A stretch of DNA of 64,000 nt from Viscum album (taxonomy: Eukaryota; Streptophyta; Magnoliopsida; Santalales; Viscaceae). Location of the stretch: assembly GCA_963277665.1 (NCBI GenBank), contig OY728142.1, positions 14,584,001 to 14,648,000 on the forward strand, in the 5' to 3' direction. A model generated the notes under the pieces. The model had not been told where the DNA came from. It did not search any database and was given only the letters and a program-made list of their open reading frames with translations. The translations under genes were made by a program, and so were the position numbers. Shown here piece by piece: positions 1-10,510 of this stretch; the first letter of the stretch is position 1, and the number at the start of each line of letters is the position of its first letter.

Positions 1-355
1 GTGTTCTTCAAGAAATTCACAGAACAACTACTTTTGAGTCCACCTGGAGTTGATATTGATTGAAACAGTGATTATGGAAGCTTCTTCATTTTTCTCCCCC
101 TCAAGGGAAACACTCCTCATCATCTTCATCAAGAGTGATCCTTCATCATCATAATCCTTGAATATCAATTGAAGAATCCACTAAGGATGGAAACTTCTTC
201 AGCTTCGCTATCAAGAGTTGACAGCATTCACTACTTCTCAGGTTCTCCCCCTGAGAGTATGCTTCACCTTCAATTCCCTGCATTGTTAGTACAAATACAA
301 TATACAAATGATTACGAGAATAAGGTGGATCATCCTTGCTTCATCAGCAAGACCT
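1..355 (-). mobile_element. 3' tail of SIRE-like element (downstream of gag)
   Basis: This is the sequence beyond the gag stop codon on the minus strand. No ORF of note is present. Read on the minus strand it contains two purine runs of the form AGGGGGAG (near positions 96-110 and 243-256 on plus). These resemble the polypurine tracts that precede the 3' LTR in SIRE/Maximus Copia elements. The 3' LTR and any pol region would lie left of the window, so it cannot be said whether the element is gag-only. Confidence 0.4.
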
Positions 356-2452
356 TCATGGTTGAGGTTCTTTTCTCAACCATGTTCCTTTGTTCGCTCC
401 AGTCTTCATGCCTACACACTTAAACATATGTTCCGACATCTGTTGGTGTGGCATGGCTCTGTTCACATTCTCTTCTGCTTTGTGTGGAGAATTTTTCTGC
501 TTAGAAGCCATCATGAATGATAGATTCTTACTTCTCTTCAGGACTGCTTCTTGCTCTGGTATTAAGGTTAGGCAATCTTTTGCAATGTGACCAGATTTCT
601 TGCATCTCTCACACAGAACTTCTTTGACACGAGTGCTTATCTTTGTTTGCAATCTCTCAAGCACTGTGTCTTCATCATGTGAAAGTTTTCCTTTTACTTT
701 ATCACCAGCCCTGGCCTTTTCATCTTCAAGTTTTCTCATTCGTTTCAAATCTTCTGGCCAGATGACCAATATGTCATTTGGAACTTTTGCAGCTGGTTTA
801 GGTCTTCCACATGGGTTCATCTGAGATTCATCCCACTTAGTGTTTCTTTTGGATGAATGACCCTTCAATTTCATGGATCTAAAATCCTGAGTCTTCTCAG
901 TTTCCCTACTTGAGATCTTCTTGGGGAAGTGTGTGTTCACAACATTCTTCTGATTTCTTCCCAAGGTACGTTCTTCATACTTAGATGGCTTGTGTGGTCT
1001 TTTGTTCTTATCATCTCTGGATATCTGTTGACCTAGGCATGCACCATTCTTGTGACCACTGCCGTTGCATGCACCACAGATGTTATCAAGAATTCCAAAT
1101 CTGTTTTCTGTAAACAGATGCTTCTGGACCTGTGGATGTTGCTTCTTCTTCTCTGCCTTCCTCCCCTTTGATATAGGCTTTCCCTGTGCTTTTCCATGAA
1201 AGGGATTATAAAAACAATCCAGTGCACAGTGCCCAAATCTATTGCAGCACCAACATTGGCCCACAAATCTTTTCTTCTTTGTTTCTTCAGTATTAAGTTG
1301 TTGGGACATCTGCTTAATCGTTTGTGCTCTATTTGAGGAAGAAGCTTCCTCCTTTTTCTTCCTATCCACCCTAGTCATGGTGGTAGGTTTATTCTTCTCA
1401 CCTATCCTCATCCATACTTGTTTAGAGCTTTTCTTCCCACCTGCACTGATTGTCGGAGTGTATTTAGAAACATGAGTACAAGATGGTCTGGATGGTACCT
1501 TCACTTTCTCAGTTGCCTGTGATAGATCAATGAGCGAAGTCATGATCTTCTTATCACATGTTGGAGGTCTTTTGACAATAGAATCCTCCATTGAGCATTG
1601 AGTACCGGCAGCAACTGATTCTTGATGTGGATAATCAAGAGTTGTCATAATCTTCTTGTCACATGTTGGAGGCATTTCAGCTTTAGACTCCTCCAACGAA
1701 CATTGAGTGCAAGCATCACTCATTTCATTCTTTTGTGAAGTCTCAATATGTGTGTTCTCAATCTTGGTCAATTGAGCTTCCAATTTTTGACCCACAATAT
1801 TGAGGTTGATCTTCTGATCTTCAATCGTGATCATCTTCTCTTCACAATTCTTCTTCAACCTTTCAACCTCATCTTCATGCATCTTAACTTTGTTTTGTAA
1901 CAAAGAGTCAAGTTCCCTGAATTTAATGGACGTTTCTTCCAGACAAAATTTCTTGACTTCATTGTTCTTCTTCAGCTTAGCTTCAAGTGCATGGATCCGT
2001 TCTTCTAGAGTATTGCTGACTTCACCTTTTTCTTCAAGGGCTTTCACCCGTTTGGTGAGCTTCATACTTTCCATAATTTTTCCTTCCAGCCCCTTTTCCA
2101 TATTGTCCGCTTCCCTTTCAAGTCTAGTGATCTCAACCTGCATAGATTGAAATAGGCTATAGATAATAACAACCCTTTCTTCTGAAATATCATGCAGATA
2201 TGTTTTGAGTTTTTCTTGAAAGCATGAATTGGGGGTGTCATCCTTTCCTCTGGAAGAATTCTGAGTCACCTGCTCGATACTTTCCATGCCTGATGTTTCT
2301 TCATTTTTTGAATGGCATGGAGAACAAGACATTGCATCTTCTTTGGATATGAGGGACTTCTTCAGCTGCTTTTTCTCTTTCTTTTTCCTGTTTGTCATGG
2401 TCTTGCTAGATGTAGACGTCTGCTCAGAAACTTCATCAAGACTGCTCTTCAT
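356..2452 (-). CDS. Retrotransposon gag-like protein with coiled coil and three CCHC zinc knuckles
   Basis: A 698-residue uninterrupted ORF, the longest in the window. The N-terminal third is Lys/Glu-rich with heptad-like leucines (about residues 75-240), consistent with a coiled coil. Three CX2CX4HX4C zinc knuckles are visible: CWCCNRFGHCALDC near residue 398, CGACNGSGHKNGAC near 458 and CERCKKSGHIAKDC near 612. The linkers are basic, as expected for RNA or DNA binding. The ORF starts about 80 bp inside a tRNA-iMet primer-binding site and an LTR, which places it as the gag of an LTR retrotransposon. Copia/SIRE type is inferred from the LTR end motif and the purine-run tails. No protease, integrase or RT follows before the window edge. 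An intact frame of this length suggests recent insertion or constraint. A domesticated gag is possible but less likely, given the adjacent PBS and LTR. Confidence 0.75.
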   Translation of the reverse strand: MKSSLDEVSEQTSTSSKTMTNRKKKEKKQLKKSLISKEDAMSCSPCHSKNEETSGMESIEQVTQNSSRGKDDTPNSCFQEKLKTYLHDISEERVVIIYSLFQSMQVEITRLEREADNMEKGLEGKIMESMKLTKRVKALEEKGEVSNTLEERIHALEAKLKKNNEVKKFCLEETSIKFRELDSLLQNKVKMHEDEVERLKKNCEEKMITIEDQKINLNIVGQKLEAQLTKIENTHIETSQKNEMSDACTQCSLEESKAEMPPTCDKKIMTTLDYPHQESVAAGTQCSMEDSIVKRPPTCDKKIMTSLIDLSQATEKVKVPSRPSCTHVSKYTPTISAGGKKSSKQVWMRIGEKNKPTTMTRVDRKKKEEASSSNRAQTIKQMSQQLNTEETKKKRFVGQCWCCNRFGHCALDCFYNPFHGKAQGKPISKGRKAEKKKQHPQVQKHLFTENRFGILDNICGACNGSGHKNGACLGQQISRDDKNKRPHKPSKYEERTLGRNQKNVVNTHFPKKISSRETEKTQDFRSMKLKGHSSKRNTKWDESQMNPCGRPKPAAKVPNDILVIWPEDLKRMRKLEDEKARAGDKVKGKLSHDEDTVLERLQTKISTRVKEVLCERCKKSGHIAKDCLTLIPEQEAVLKRSKNLSFMMASKQKNSPHKAEENVNRAMPHQQMSEHMFKCVGMKTGANKGTWLRKEPQP

Positions 2453-2530
2453 TGTTGACTTTAGGAAAGAAACTCAAATCCTCTTCTCAATAGAATTACT
2501 GGATAATATCCAACATACGTGAACCTTTCC

Positions 2531-2541
2531 CTCTGATACCA
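2531..2541 (-). other. Primer-binding site (tRNA-iMet type)
   Basis: On the minus strand the LTR end CCTACA is followed two bases later by TGGTATCAGAG. This matches the 3' end complement of plant initiator methionine tRNA, the usual primer of Copia elements. Confidence 0.75.
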
Positions 2542-3114
2542 CTTGTAGGACCCCGGGACACCCTGAGAGGGGAGGGGTGAATCAGGGTGGCACCTTTTTC
2601 TTCTTTTAGTTATGGATCTTGTTCCCACGTTGGTAGGAACTACTTAAACCTGTATGATGGATATGATCAGCAATTAAACATTCACATGCAGAGACAGATG
2701 ACACAGCTATTTTTACTTGGTTCACCACAAAGGGCTACGTCCAAGGAGTATACGCCGACAGGTTGCCGGTCGTACCTAAATCCACTATGCTTCACTAGCT
2801 GCGGATACAAATGTTCGGGTACAGACACTCTGTCCCAGGCTCACTGCCTTTACAATTGTTTAGGGATAGCTCACTGCGTCCCTCGGGTCACTCCCGTTGA
2901 CTCCCTCTGGCTCACTGCCGGTGGAGAGGATCACCTTCTTCCTCTTCCTAAGCTCACTGATCTTGGAAGGGATTCAGTCACAGTTTATAGACCTGTAGGT
3001 CTCTTCATTTTCATGAAAGAATGCATCTTCCTCTGTATGTAGATGCTCTGTTGAAGTCCAACTTTCACCCGCAGATGAATCTCACTTTGCACCGGATGTA
3101 CCGGGCAACCTCAA

Positions 3115-3760
3115 TTTTTACGCGCAACCCTTACGGTGTCTTGCGCGCAATTTCTATGGTTTGCACAAAATTCCTTTTTCGCGCAACTTCCAAATATTAC
3201 GCGCAGCCTGGAAACTGCCTTGCGCGCAATTCACTACTCTTGCGCGAAATCCACTTTTCGCGCAATCTTCCTTTTACGCGCCAATCACCAACTTTCTGCG
3301 CAGCCTTTGTTTTTTGCGCAATCTGACTTTACGCGCAAACTTTAAGTTTACGCGCAGCACCCTTTCTAACTTCAATTTCGCGCACCAGAGCTCGGGTATT
3401 TTCTATGTCTTGAACTCTGTTGAATGGAGGAGGGTCACTTCATATTTATAGGCAAAATCGACCCCGCGCGAAAAACCCTCCTTGAGCGCGTAATCCGCTT
3501 TGATCGCGAAATACAAATCTTCCGCGCACAACCATTTTCCGCGCACTTCTCCATAATTTCGCGCACCTCATGCCTTTGCCATTTTTCGATCTTCGGACCT
3601 CGAAACATCTTTTGCGCGAAATACAATTTCGCGCAACCCGCTGTTTTGCGCGCCACACTTCAAGATTTCGCGCAACCCGCTAATTTTGCGCACCCAGCTC
3701 AAGTATTTCGCGCAAGCCTCTTATATTTCACGCACCACTTCCTTTTTGTGCAAACCTCCT
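3115..3760 (-). promoter_or_regulatory. Array of GCGC / TTTCGCGC motifs around the LTR TATA box
   Basis: About 30 GCGC-centred motifs occur at 15-40 bp spacing in otherwise AT-rich DNA. Ten are exact TTTCGCGC in either orientation (starts at 3177, 3256, 3376, 3557, 3627, 3666, 3706; reverse at 3242, 3466, 3614). That octamer fits the E2F consensus TTTSSCGC. The array flanks the minus-strand TATA box at 3442-3450, so it covers proximal promoter and start of the transcript. Binding by E2F is an inference from the consensus only. Confidence 0.55.
3442..3450 (-). promoter_or_regulatory. Putative TATA box of the SIRE-like LTR
   Basis: TATAAATAT on the minus strand, in a good position to drive transcription through R/U5 and the gag ORF. 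Transcription would begin roughly 25-35 bp further on, near 3410. Confidence 0.5.
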
Positions 3761-4548
3761 TTTGCAGACAATCCATGTCTTCATTTTCCGATTTTGAGGC
3801 CCAAAAATTTGGCAAACACTGGAAAACAGCGCCACCTTGTATCTGCTCTTTTTTTACCGCCTCCAGATCATTCATTCCTCTGTCGAAGTTCATGAATCAA
3901 ACATAGATCGTTGACCACAACTCTTGAACTCGACATGTCACCATGGAATCTCCTTTGTCAACAAATTTGTATGTCGTTTGTTTGCTTTGTCAACAAGCAC
4001 GATCACCTCAACTGCACTTCTTCTTGGTGATCTGTATCCTTCAGCAACTCTTTGGCTTTTATCACAAACTCCACTATTGTGATATGTATTCTTTGAAGGA
4101 ACAACTTTAGTACCAATATCTTCTGATACAATGTGATGTGCATGGCCATCTCATAATTTCAATCTCTGCATGGCCATCTCAGAAGTCAACTCATTGGCAC
4201 ATTGTCTTCTTCATCAACTGTCATGATCAACTTCATGCAAAGCATGTGATTCAATCCGTCAAGAAGTCTCTAGCATGGTTCTCGTGCAATCATGAGTAAT
4301 TGCATGGTCGTCATCCAAAAACCTCATTCTTCTTTAATCATCCTCGAATGGATTACTCCTCACATTCTTCATTGTTGTAAACAATGTATCACCTTTGACA
4401 CATGTTCTTTGAACTTAAGATCAGCACAACAATCATCTGAATCACCACTCCTCTACTTCATCGGAGTATTTCATGATCACCTTCATTTTGATCTGCATTG
4501 AAAACTATTGACAACAAATACAACCTTATACACAAAGTGGTTCCAACA

Positions 4549-5799
4549 AAGATGTGTGCCCAAATTTTAGTGAATATACATGTATAAAAATAAGGTACAA
4601 AAGTAAACATAGTATAAAGAAATCAACAACCATTAAATATTGAAGTAAATAATAGCTAAAACTTTCCTTGGAGACATCAATATCTTGCCTAAACACATGT
4701 CACTATCTTGACCTCAGGAAAAAAACACATCCTCTCCCTCAGGCATCACAGTCTCTCCCTCAGACATATCACAATCTCACCCACATGTATCATATGTAAT
4801 TAATCTATTAACAGGTAAAAATAAGTACCTCATTTAATTTAAATTATTACATCGTAGACTATTATCAACACACCTCATCTAATCTAACTATTACATGGCA
4901 TAATAATAATCAAATCACCTCATGTAATCTTACTATCACATCGCTTTTTAATAATCAATAATCCATCCTAAACAAAAAAAGTCATGGAAAGCAGTATGCA
5001 TCTAAGGCGTCATGGGCCAATAGCTCTAACAAATTAATCAAGGGAAACACAACCCTGTGGTTTCCTATCTCAAAGAAATAACCTTAATAACATAATAAAC
5101 CAATATCATATGATAATCACGGTGTAATTCCAAGTCATGTATACCAAAAACATGGGTATATGAGTTTTAGGCACATATAATTCTTGACAAAACAATATAT
5201 AGGCACAACCCACCTACCTCGTAGTCGTGAGAACAATATTGTTGAATATCAGATCTTGATTCATCCTAGATCATTGAAAATCCACAAAAGATTCATAAAT
5301 TATCAAATCTATATCTATAAAATGAGGAGAGGAATCAGGAGGATAGGATTAAGGTGAAGGGAGAACTCATTGGTGGGATCCCAATGCACCTTCCAGAGTT
5401 CTGATTGGACATTGATAGGAGAATCAGTGGCTCAGAGAATAATTGTCGCTCCTGGCCGAACATGGATGAACCAAGGTCAAAAGAAGTTAATTCTGTAAAT
5501 GAGACATGACCCCTCTCCCTTATATTAAATAAAAAATAAAATACACAACATTTCCTTTAACAATACACACTGTGTATAAGCTTTTACTGGGCCTCACCTT
5601 AAGAGGCACGACCGCGACACAACATGACTTGGTACATGGCTAACACACGACCTGTACGTGGTCTGGAAAGGACATCAATGTTCATGGTGTGTACACTGAA
5701 GTACATGGCTTGTACATCAAAATTCCCCAATTTTATATTTTCCTCAAAGCAACCCGAATACAAAATCCATACATGGAAATGGGGAATTGGGTTCTTACA
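4549..5799 (-). repeat. Possible LTR or LTR fragment, non-coding
   Basis: No convincing gene. The right edge reads, on the minus strand, TGTAAGAACCCAATTCCCC from 5799, which looks like the start of a Gypsy LTR. A TATA-like stretch lies near 5520-5545. Around 5620-5720 there are GTACATGG / GTGTGTACA motifs similar to those in the Tekay-like LTRs at 35.1 and 52.5 kb. The other end could not be located. Confidence 0.3.
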
Positions 5800-6544
5800 G
5801 TTTGATTATCACACCATAGATCTTGTTTCTATCTCAACCAAGCACCAAAATCATTGGTTTCTTCAATCTAGTGGTCTAATATCACATTACGATCTTAATA
5901 AAGCCTTATGTTTCATCGGCCCCATGTAATGGATCAATGATAGATCTAAAGCAAGACAAATTTGTTTATTTCTCTCTTTTTGGTCATTATTTAGCTTGGA
6001 ATCTCTAACTAATGATTTTTTATCATGTTTTATTCAGTCTCGCATTATAATATTTGCACATTCAGGTTTTATTCAGCTTCATAATGCATTTGATTATAGA
6101 TTTTTTCATTACTAATGACCTCAACTGAAGATTAATATCTTTAATAATGTGTAAATTATTTGTTCCAACTTTTATTTCTTGTATCAATTAGTTGTTCACA
6201 TTCAATATATCATTACTTGTTAATATTACATTAAAATTATTTTATACAATATTTCATGCTAAGGAGTATTATTGAGGTGATAAGATATTGGATGTTGTGT
6301 GTTTCTACATTGTCATTTAGTTTAGTGAGTTGGGTTTTAAAATTAGTTTACATTGATAATACAGCATGTTCATTTTGGTTTTGAAAATGTTGGTGCATGG
6401 GAGAGCTGAAAAATCCATTTTCATGTAATTGCAAAACATGAGATGGTTTTGTAATGGGTTTTCATGAAAATGGATTTTTCATTTACATGAGCTGAAAAAT
6501 CCATTTTCAAGTCTGTTTCAAGTCTGTATGTAGGTGTACAGTGG
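5800..6544. other. Non-coding AT-rich spacer with a short inverted repeat
   Basis: No gene seen. A 19-bp perfect inverted repeat has arms at 6407-6425 and 6463-6481, and the first 17 bp of the same arm recur in direct orientation from 6492. This would form a hairpin. The source is not recognised. Confidence 0.4.
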
Positions 6545-7093
6545 AGGGGCTACTGGAGGGAGGGGGGCTGCTGTGTGCAGTTCTGGAAAAACTCTTTACC
6601 AACGGTTATAAACCGTTGGTATATGGGTGCTGGGATTTTGGAAAAACGCTATACCAACGGTTTAAAACCGTCGGTATAAGTGTTCTGTATTTCTGGAATA
6701 ACCTATACCAACGGTTTTAAACCGTTGGTATAGGTGTCTGGATTTTTGGAAATCCAATACCAACGGTTTATAACCGTTGGTATAGGTGTTGCTGGAAAAC
6801 CAATTCTAAACCGTTGGTATAGGTTTTCCTGAAAATCACATTACCAACGGTTTAAAACCGTTGGTATAAGACTTCCTCAAATTCATTACCAACGGTTATA
6901 AACTGTTGGTATACATTGGGTTAAATTTATATAACCCATATACCAACGGTTTGGATCAAACCGTTGGTATAAGGCTTTCCTCACGGCTTACTAGCCAACG
7001 GTTTGGAAAACCGTTGGTATAGGGTATACCAACGGTTTTCCAGCCTATACCAACGGTTTTTAACCGTTGGTATAACCTTCTTTTCCAGTAGTG
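6545..7093. mobile_element. Short CACTA-like (En/Spm) non-autonomous element
   Basis: The right terminus is TTTTCCAGTAGTG (7081-7093), the inverse of a CACTACTGGAAAA terminal inverted repeat. A decayed left terminus GGCTACTGGA is proposed at 6548. Between them are about eleven palindromic units of the form TACCAACGGTT...AACCGTTGGTA, spaced about 35-55 bp apart, covering nearly the whole element. Clustered sub-terminal repeats next to a CACTA terminus are typical of En/Spm elements, where the transposase complex binds them. There is no coding sequence. The left boundary and target duplication are unresolved. Confidence 0.6.
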
Positions 7094-7095
7094 TA

Positions 7096-8390
7096 AGTAA
7101 TCAATAACTGGGTCCCCGGTCCTAATCGACTCAAAAAAATAAAGTTCTGGTACCTCCTAGTCAGGTTTGGGTTTGGTTGAGGTTTAAGAAGCAATACCCA
7201 AATAGTAATCGGGCCGAGTTCAGGTTTTGGTTACAAGGTACCTAAAACCCGAATAACAATGCTATAATCAGGTTTGGGTTTTGGTTATAAATGGGATTTA
7301 CTTTAGAAAATGTTATAAAAATTAACTAGTTACAAAAACAATTTTTTAAAAATGGGCATATAATCATGCATGGTGGTAACAACTTAGTAAAGAGCTCATG
7401 TAGAGCTCATTACAATGTGGTGGTTGTCTGTCATCTTGAAAACGAACAAACATATAAATTCATGAATAATGATCACAAACATAAATTCACGAAAAATGAT
7501 CACAAGGTGAATTCCTAATTTTGAATAATGATCGCACTATGGAAAAAGAATAATATAAAACATCTAAAAGTCACTAATCAGTTATACAATAAATTAATTA
7601 AAATGTCAATAATGTTTTTATTAGTATGATAGTAATATCATTTATACACGATTCAATATGTGGGATCAATATCCTCCTTGTAGATTTGACATCTTTTCAA
7701 ACATTGAGTGAGTCAAATATATGATTTTGACCAAATATAAGATTAGGACCAAATATTGTCAAACTAATATTAAGCAAATGCCCTGGTACAGATGACAATG
7801 AGTATTCGATAACTGGGTACCTGGTCCTTCCCGACTTGAAAAAAATGAGTTCTGGTACCTCCTAATCGGGTTTGGGTTTGGTTCGCTTTAAGAAGTAATA
7901 CTCAGATATTAATCAGGTCGGGTTCGAGTATCGCTTACAAGGTGCCTAAAACCCGAATATAATATATGTTATTATTATTTTAAATAAAGTTATAAAAAAT
8001 GCTATAACCGGGTTTGGGTTCTGGTTATAAACGGGCTTTACTCTAGAAAATATTATAAAAATTAGAAATAATAAATATAAACGGGCATTTAAACAGGTTC
8101 AAGTTTTAAACTGGTATTAAAGTTCGAGTTCAGGTTTGGGTTTAGGTTACTGGTAAACAGATATCAAACGTGTTCAAATTTAGTAATGGTAGGGATGATA
8201 ATGCGTACCCAAAAATCGGATACTAGATCCTACTTGATCCAATTATATAAGATTCAAGTACCCATTGATTGGGTTTGGATAAGATTCATATTCCACACAA
8301 CTTACTTGATTGTTAATCGAGTAGGGTTCGGGTATAGGTGATAACCTACCTGAACCCGTTTATTATTATTTTTTATTCATTTTTTTATTA
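7096..8390. repeat. Three degenerate copies of a GGTACC/GGGTTTGGG-type repeat
   Basis: Two clear direct copies start near 7096 and 7798. Each begins with AACTGGGT(C/A)CC(C/T)GGTCC and continues through TTCTGGTACCTCCTA, GGGTTTGGGTTTGGTT and CTAAAACCCGAATA. A third, poorer copy starts near 8190 (GATGATAATGCGTACCC) and ends around 8365. No ORF is present. The repeat type was not recognised. Confidence 0.45.
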
Positions 8391-8832
8391 CACATGATCA
8401 ACTGTCTAGGTGGCACGACACACCAACGACCAGACGGACCGCTACGACAGAGAGCGTCAACCTTGTCCTATATCATACATCATTTGAGTAGCGCGGCGCT
8501 TTATAAGCCTCCGTGCACTCCAGGACTATCGAACTCCTCCACGCCCCCAACAATCGTCCACTTATCTCTGGTGCACCTTGTCGGCCAACTTAGGACCTAT
8601 AATATATATATGTGTGTGAATCAATAAACAAGTTTGGGGGTGGATAGCTCTAAATGGGGTGCATTAGGTAATGGTTAAATGGGTTTGGGCTCGGGTAGAG
8701 CATTTTAATGGTTGCCATCCGTGACTACTGTCCGATCCGTTCGAACAACGCTATAGAAATATTCGCGACGCAACCGCCATTTGTAAACATACGTTCACCG
8801 TCTTCTAGAATCGTGCTCGGAAGAAATCGACG
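8391..8832 (+). promoter_or_regulatory. Upstream region / 5' UTR of the host gene
   Basis: No separate gene seen. A TATA-like TTTATAAG lies near 8510 and an AT-rich run TATATATATATG near 8600. The transcription start is unknown. An upstream ATG at 8708 opens a 67-codon ORF (8708-8911) that overlaps the coding start in another frame. If included in the mRNA it could act as an upstream ORF. Confidence 0.3.
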
Positions 8833-9038
8833 ATGGCCTGGCCGCGGGCGGACGATGCCAGCGACTCGAGAAGTTCCTTTACAGCCTCCGGAGACGTTGA
8901 AGATTCTATAAACCCGAACCGAGGTTACGGTACCAGACGCGTCGTGAAATCACAGTGCAGAACAGAAGAGGTCGAACCTGGAAAATTCATCAGGAAGTGC
9001 GAGAAGACGGAGCAAATTCTAAAGGACTTCCTCGGGAG
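8833..9038 (+). CDS. Mal d 1 / Fra a 1-associated protein homologue, exon 1
   Basis: First exon (68 codons plus two bases) of a two-exon gene; the spliced product is 189 aa. The start ATG at 8833 has a good context (ACGATGGC). The exon encodes an N-terminal tryptophan-containing stretch (MAWPRADD), then TRRVVKSQCRTEEVEPGKF and RKCEKTEQ, which I recognise from the plant family annotated as Mal d 1-associated or Fra a 1-associated proteins. The reading frame continues exactly into exon 2 across the donor GGGAG|GTATTT at 9038/9039, making the codon AG|G and the sequence LGRPAEVV. The family is small and probably soluble. It was named for association with PR-10 allergens, and its biochemical role is unclear. 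No signal peptide or membrane segment is seen. Confidence 0.8.
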
Positions 9039-10510
9039 GTATTTCTTTGTATTTTCCGCTTTCTATTCCTCGTTGATATTTATCAGATCTTTTTTTTTCG
9101 TGTGCTGTTGCTTAAGTTTTTCTTCTTCTACTAAATAGAATATATGACGTTTAGCTTTCATTTCATTCATTTTTCTTTGTCTTGATTCGCAATCGACCGG
9201 ATGGTTGGAACAGATGCGCTCTCTCTTTTTCATGTTTATTCCACTGGTACCTATGTGAGATGTCTCTATTTTCCAAACAAATTTGGTTCATAAGATTCCG
9301 GTTCTGATGATTAGATTTCAGTTTATGAAAGTTTGATTACAACCTCGTTGGAATTCAGGAGAAACAATCAGAATTTATTACCGTCAATTCTTAGAATCTT
9401 CTTATGTTCATCAATTTTTATTGTCATCGATTGTTATAACCCGCTTTCGGTCATTGTAGGCTGTTACTATTTTGTGAGCTGTCTCCCCACTTTAAATATT
9501 TATAGTTATAAATTAATGAGAATTACAATGCACTATCACTGTCAATTTTATATATTTTTACTTTATTAAAATGAAAGCATGGAAATGTGAGCTTTCTTCC
9601 AAGCTAAACATTTTAAGGTTGTATCTGGCTCATGTTCATGTTCAAGTTCAGGTTCAGGCATGTTGCTTTTATAACGTTTTCACTAAATGATTTCCCTCTC
9701 TCTCCTCTAATTGTGCATGCCATTCCTCACAGGCTCTTTTTCATTAGTTGTGTGCCTTGTTGTTTCAAAGGTGCTCAGTTTTCCTTTTGGTCCTCCTCCT
9801 GAATGAACCGGGTTTGATCTAAATCCTCCATCAAAAGGCATATCTCACTACAGGTTGGATTATTGAATCAAACCAGGCTTGTTACATGTCTTTTTTTCCC
9901 AACTGAGGCGCATGATGCTGCATCTGCGTATTAATTTTTTGAAATTTATAAGATCCTCATGTCTCGCTGGTTGCTTGTGACCTTACCCAGGTTTGTTTGC
10001 TACAATTTGAGAGCAACATACATAAAATTAGATTGACCCATTAGTGAAAAGAGGCAAATTACAAAAGTCGTCAACTGGGTTAATACGGTTCTTGTCAAAT
10101 CAGTTTCCATCTGTTTCCTTTGTCCGAGGTGTCATACCAGGAGAAGTTTGGTCTGGTGGTCCTTGATATTTACCCAAAAAGCTTGCATGGTGAAAATGGT
10201 AGCTGGTGGTTCTTTGGTAACTTACTGAAACAAGTGGCTTATTTCAAATTTCATGCTCTCTGCTTGTATGGTGGGATTTATGGTTTTCTTAACAGTATTT
10301 ATGTCAGGTTTGTTTCCACTTTTTTAATGGAATGGAATTGAACGAGGTTGGTTGAAATGGAATCATGTAGATCATTATTGTGGTCGGTATGTAAGAGATC
10401 AAAGATGATAAATGTCGATTAAGTGTTTGGTTGAGCAATATAAATGTGTGAATGAACTGAAGTTGTGTTGGGGAGGGGGTTGGTCCAGTTCGGGGAATGA
10501 ACTGAAGTTG

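Larger units (their letters stand above)
2544..4548 (-). repeat. 5' LTR of the SIRE-like element
   Basis: Minus-strand LTR of about 2.0 kb. It ends in CCTACA next to the PBS (plus-strand TGTAGGACC at 2544). The proposed start is TGTTGGAACC (plus-strand ...TTCCAACA ending at 4548); this outer boundary is inferred and there is no partner LTR in view. The 3' end contains the GATTCACCCC...CTCTCAGGG motif common in plant Copia LTR ends. A TATAAATAT box lies on the minus strand at 3442-3450. GCGC-containing motifs crowd both sides of it (about 3115-3755). Confidence 0.65.

Noticed and set aside
2587..3042. 151-codon plus-strand ORF
   Set aside because: Lies antisense within the SIRE-like LTR; no recognisable motif.
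6590..7080. Regularly spaced palindromes resembling a CRISPR array
   Set aside because: Spacers are short and degenerate, the repeats are imperfect palindromes, the DNA is a plant nuclear region, and a CACTA terminus explains it.
8394..8627. 77-codon plus ORF upstream of the host gene
   Set aside because: No family resemblance and no support for expression; overlaps the promoter region.
10120..10341. 73-codon ORF in the intron
   Set aside because: AT-rich chance ORF, no domain, no continuity with the exons.
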